A stretch of DNA of 64,000 nt from assembly GCA_977017575.1 (NCBI GenBank), contig CDRNVI010000059.1:1-64000 (forward strand). Reading direction: 5' to 3'. The position numbers and the translations under genes were made by a program. Shown piece after piece: positions 61,328-64,000 of this stretch (position 1 is the first letter of the stretch; every line of letters starts with the position of its first letter). Source of the stretch: Paramoeba atlantica (lineage: Eukaryota; Discosea). The notes under the pieces were generated by a model that was given only the letters and a program-made list of their open reading frames with translations, was not told the DNA's origin and made no database searches.

Positions 61328-61696
61328 ATGTCACAACGCTTCTCCCACTGGCCATGGCCCACTCTCGTGCCTTGGGCGCGAGACAAAATATTTCCTCCTC
61401 TACGTGCAACCCATAGCATTGCCCAGGAGGTACGAATGGCGACCATTGTCGGTGACACGGCCGTAGGTGTGCTGCTAGGCTATGGAACCTACCGCTTTAT
61501 TCGCCATCTCTTTGCCGGCGACTACGCCACACTGCGGTATCACACCTCCGACATGCCTCCCGCGCTGCTCGCGGAAAAGTTTGATTTCGAGGACGTAGCG
61601 CAAAATCGTACCCTTCCACGTGAGGAGCTGGAAAAGTATCGAGCCGAGGTCAGTCAGCATAAAGGCCCTGTGGAGGATATTATTTTTAAGTATTGA
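61328..61696 (+). CDS. Small protein, probably mitochondrial, unrecognised
   Basis: 122 codons from ATG 61328, or 86 from ATG 61436 (MATIVGDTAVGVLLGYG). The first 36 residues are Arg/Trp/Pro-rich and lack acidic residues apart from Asp19, fitting an import sequence. Residues ~38-58 (TIVGDTAVGVLLGYGTYRFI) could be a membrane helix. The rest is hydrophilic, ending GPVEDIIFKY. A tttttttcgag acceptor lies at 61252-61263, and a four-codon upstream frame (ATG 61271) precedes the start. It may be a small respiratory-complex or import subunit, but I do not recognise it. Confidence 0.6.
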   Translation: MSQRFSHWPWPTLVPWARDKIFPPLRATHSIAQEVRMATIVGDTAVGVLLGYGTYRFIRHLFAGDYATLRYHTSDMPPALLAEKFDFEDVAQNRTLPREELEKYRAEVSQHKGPVEDIIFKY

Positions 61697-61699
61697 AAC

Positions 61700-62240
61700 G
61701 GAGGATCCTGTGTATGCGGATACAAGTACAGAAAATCAGATACGAAACAGTTCGCTAGCTCGTCATCTTATGTAGCGCTTACTATTTTAATGTTCTTTGC
61801 ATTGGTGTTACTCTTCGAAAGATACGTTCACGAAAGTTCACCAATGACTATCCCGTCATCAAAAATAGTACCACATACTGCATCAAAATTAAAGAGAGAA
61901 GGTGTACATAAAAGGTAAATTTAACATGCGCTTACACAGATGTAAGAAAATATGTTGGTTATCTATTCTAAGTATTAAAAAATGATTCACACAACCATTT
62001 CTAACATAGCATCCACCGCCGACGTCCAGGAAAACGGAACGTCCAGGAAAAGTATCTTTTCTATTGGCACCCCGAGAAGAACTTGTCAGTTCTTCGATTC
62101 GAAGATGTTAGAGCAACATTCGAGTAATGTAGAGTAAATTACATCGCTTTTGGAATTATCTCAGCACATAATAATGCACGTAAGGATTTTTACGCATAAA
62201 TAGCTTTTAGAACGAATGATTTACAGCGCTCTTCCTAGCC
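61700..62240. other. Gap with an LRR-gene scrap
   Basis: At 62052-62092 the phrase aaagtatcttttctattggcacccc(g)agaagaact repeats, with few changes, 62284-62319 upstream of the broken LRR gene. So the 5' flank of that gene was duplicated. No other gene seen. Confidence 0.55.
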
Positions 62241-62318
62241 TGGTTTACATGGCGGACACAATCTTCATCCAATCGTCGAGGCAAAGTATCTACTCTATTG
62301 GCACCCCAAGAAGAACTC

Positions 62319-62817
62319 ATGTCAGTACTAATATGTAACCTTACGCATCATCCTTCCTCGGGGGTACGTCAAAAATGTAATTTCTTCGGTCGACTTCGTG
62401 AAGTTTCGCCCTGTACATGGAAAGGCATCCTTTGTGACTCGTGCGCAAACGTGCTGGACATTCGTTGGTTTGGAAATCCGAATCAGAAGAACTTTTTGCG
62501 GGGAAGTTTAATGTGGAATTATTTACCCCCCCACGTTGCAAAGATGCTACGTAAGAAATCACGGACAACACCTCAAAGATACTCTCCCGCTTGATCAACT
62601 CCCTCAAGCGTTGACACACCTTGATGTGGGTCTCAACGGACTAAGCGGATCGCTTGTACTGAATGCTCTTCCAGAAAAACTCTTCCTCCTAAATGCGGAA
62701 GCTAACCATTTTCATGGTACGCTATGTTTATTGAATCTCCCGCCTTTGTTAGCAGAACTCACTTTGAATAATCACTCACTCACTCACTTTACACTAAGCC
62801 CCGGAATAGGGCGTTAG
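62319..62817 (+). pseudogene. Broken leucine-rich-repeat gene 4
   Basis: From ATG 62319 the frame holds the LRR cap (SPCTWKGILCDSC, then RGSLMWNYLPPHVAKML). Near 62545 the LRR sense moves to the next frame (LKDTLPLDQLPQALTHLDV, LPEKLFLLNAEANHFHGTL, LPPLLAELTLNNHS) and ends at 62817. One frame shift and an early end leave about four repeats, against eight in the gene at 55462. It is a pseudogene unless the shift is a sequencing error. The TTG at 62298 is not a start. Confidence 0.75.
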
Positions 62818-62995
62818 TTAAATATCTATCTGTATTTACGCTCAATACATTCATCATCTAACTCTCCAACTGATTTCGTTTTCACGTCGATTGCCTCGTA
62901 CTCGGTGCGCTTCGAAAGCGAAACACACAGCACCTTGCGTACACTGGATTTTATTGTCCCATCTTGGTTTCCGTCAAAGGGGATATTTTTCCGCG

Positions 62996-63998
62996 TTATG
63001 AGGTCGCATCTCGTGGTCTACCTTTCTTGGTGCGGTTCGCGGCGGTACTTAATTGTGAGCCAGGCGCGGGGTAATGCTGTGATAAGTGCCGTTCTAGTGT
63101 AGTAGCCGAGGTCTTGCGCCTTTTCTCTGAAAGAGCGCCGAAAAGAGCTGTCTTTGCCAACGTGTCACACTGATCGTTGTATGGGTTGCCGCAATGCCCC
63201 TTTACTTTAATCACGTAGAATTTGACGCCATTCTCCTCTAAGGTCTTTATTGCACCACCTAAATCCCAATAAATGTCGCTGTTTGGAAGGCCATTGTATC
63301 CTATTAGGTAATACTTTCGCCGCGTATTGCGTATAAAATGCCATACTATCCACGAATCCGTATGCAGTACGATTGTACCCTCAACTTTGGGTGCTCTCTG
63401 AATAGCTAGTAATGCCGCATAAAATTCCGCTCTTTCTGGCGATGGTGTGCCAAGAATCTCCTTACAAACAGTAGAACTAGCCACTTCATGGCCACACTGA
63501 ACTTCAACAATCCCAATTCCAATCTTTCCGATGTAACCAGAACTAACTGAGGCGTCGGTATAAAGGTGTAGAACGTTGTTGTCACTTGAGAAAGGTGTTG
63601 GACCTTCTTCAGCGTACTGCAGGGCTGAAAGATCATTTTCCCGCTGTGCAGCAGCTGCAATGCGGTGCCAACCGCTTGATCTATAACCAATATACATTTT
63701 AGGATTCTCTAGCCCCATTTGAAGTTTTTCAACATGTTTTTGCCAACATTTTCTATCCTCCGCATATACCAGGGCTTCCTCGACTACTAGTTCCATATCC
63801 CCGGTGCAAGCTTCGGATGGAGAACAAATTCGACTCTTTTCTTTAACGCGCCACTGCATCAGTTCCGAATATATCTCTGAATGCCGTATTAAGTGTCCTA
63901 CAAGACGAGCCCGGTTAACTTGCAGTGTGGAAAAAAGTGGGGTGTCTATATATAAGGCGGATATTGGCACACTTTTCCCAGAATGATCCAGTTTCGGA
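62996..63998 (-). CDS. LINE, RT thumb and RNase H (3' end), open to the window edge
   Basis: About 334 codons are open on the minus strand from the right edge. Linker VNRARLVGHLIRHSEIY, then CSPSEACTGDMEL, then a complete RNase H: LHLYTDASVSSG (Asp), SPERAEFYAALLA (Glu), LHTDSWIVWHFI (Asp), IKVKGHCGNPYNDQCDTLAK (His and Asp). All four catalytic positions are present, unlike the relic at 537-1872 of the same family. The C-terminus is basic (RTKKGRPRD). Ingi/L1Tc-type LINE is the likely clade. RT and endonuclease would lie to the right of the window. Confidence 0.85.
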   Translation of the reverse strand, partial: PKLDHSGKSVPISALYIDTPLFSTLQVNRARLVGHLIRHSEIYSELMQWRVKEKSRICSPSEACTGDMELVVEEALVYAEDRKCWQKHVEKLQMGLENPKMYIGYRSSGWHRIAAAAQRENDLSALQYAEEGPTPFSSDNNVLHLYTDASVSSGYIGKIGIGIVEVQCGHEVASSTVCKEILGTPSPERAEFYAALLAIQRAPKVEGTIVLHTDSWIVWHFIRNTRRKYYLIGYNGLPNSDIYWDLGGAIKTLEENGVKFYVIKVKGHCGNPYNDQCDTLAKTALFGALSEKRRKTSATTLERHLSQHYPAPGSQLSTAANRTKKGRPRDATS

Positions 63999-64000
63999 CA

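Overview
The window reads as nuclear DNA of a kinetoplastid protist (Euglenozoa, Kinetoplastea). The strongest pointer is the topoisomerase IB gene at 18759-20903. It carries the core catalytic residues but ends without the tyrosine-bearing C-terminal domain, which is the layout of the large subunit of the two-gene kinetoplastid enzyme. Supporting signs are a SAM plus PSP1-domain protein, a Nudix protein resembling mitochondrial MERS1, intronless genes preceded by polypyrimidine tracts and AG (trans-splice acceptors), and all confident host protein genes on the + strand, as in a polycistronic unit. The exact genus cannot be set from this sequence; a free-living or endosymbiotic lineage outside the trypanosomatids is an inference from the heavy transposon load.

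Layout. 0-10 kb: fragments of LINEs (a RT/RNase H type and a restriction-like-endonuclease type), a tyrosine-recombinase element relic, two Tc1-type inverted-repeat elements and tandem-repeat ORFs. 11.2-12.3 kb: GC-rich satellite with a 262-bp higher-order period. 12.7-14.4 kb: two leucine-rich-repeat (LRR) genes. 16.4-23.6 kb: the main host cluster, SAM-PSP1 protein, TOP1 large subunit and a 770-aa helical protein. 23.6-27 kb: Merlin and pogo transposase relics and a composite repeat. 27.3-27.8 kb: four tRNA genes (Lys-UUU, Ala-UGC on the minus strand, Gln-CUG, initiator Met). 28-52 kb: almost entirely mobile DNA, with Tc1, Merlin, hAT and LINE pieces, many inverted-repeat elements and unusual arrays of 15-19 bp cores. 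52.5-62.8 kb: host genes again (DFRP1/Tma46-like, LRR protein, MERS1-like Nudix protein, a small possible membrane protein, a broken LRR gene) interspersed with MITEs. The window ends inside a minus-strand LINE of the same type as the one at its start.

The most striking object lies at 34.3-36.4 kb. An intact-looking IS30-type (bacterial family) transposase is bracketed by 190-bp inverted arms that differ at only about two positions, and each arm is itself largely a palindrome. Partial copies of the arm occur at 26.5 and 50.3-50.9 kb, where arrays of short cored repeats interrupt the arm at the apex of its hairpin. This pairing of a bacterial-type transposase, long near-identical arms and cored mini-repeat arrays is the best candidate for an undescribed mobile system.

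How host genes fit together: TOP1 large subunit acts in nuclear and kinetoplast DNA relaxation; the PSP1 and DFRP1-like proteins belong to mRNA-binding and translation control, which dominates gene regulation in kinetoplastids; the MERS1-like protein belongs to mitochondrial mRNA 5' processing. The LRR genes form a dispersed family with copies at three places, one of them decaying. All functional statements rest on motif reading by eye, not on database searches.
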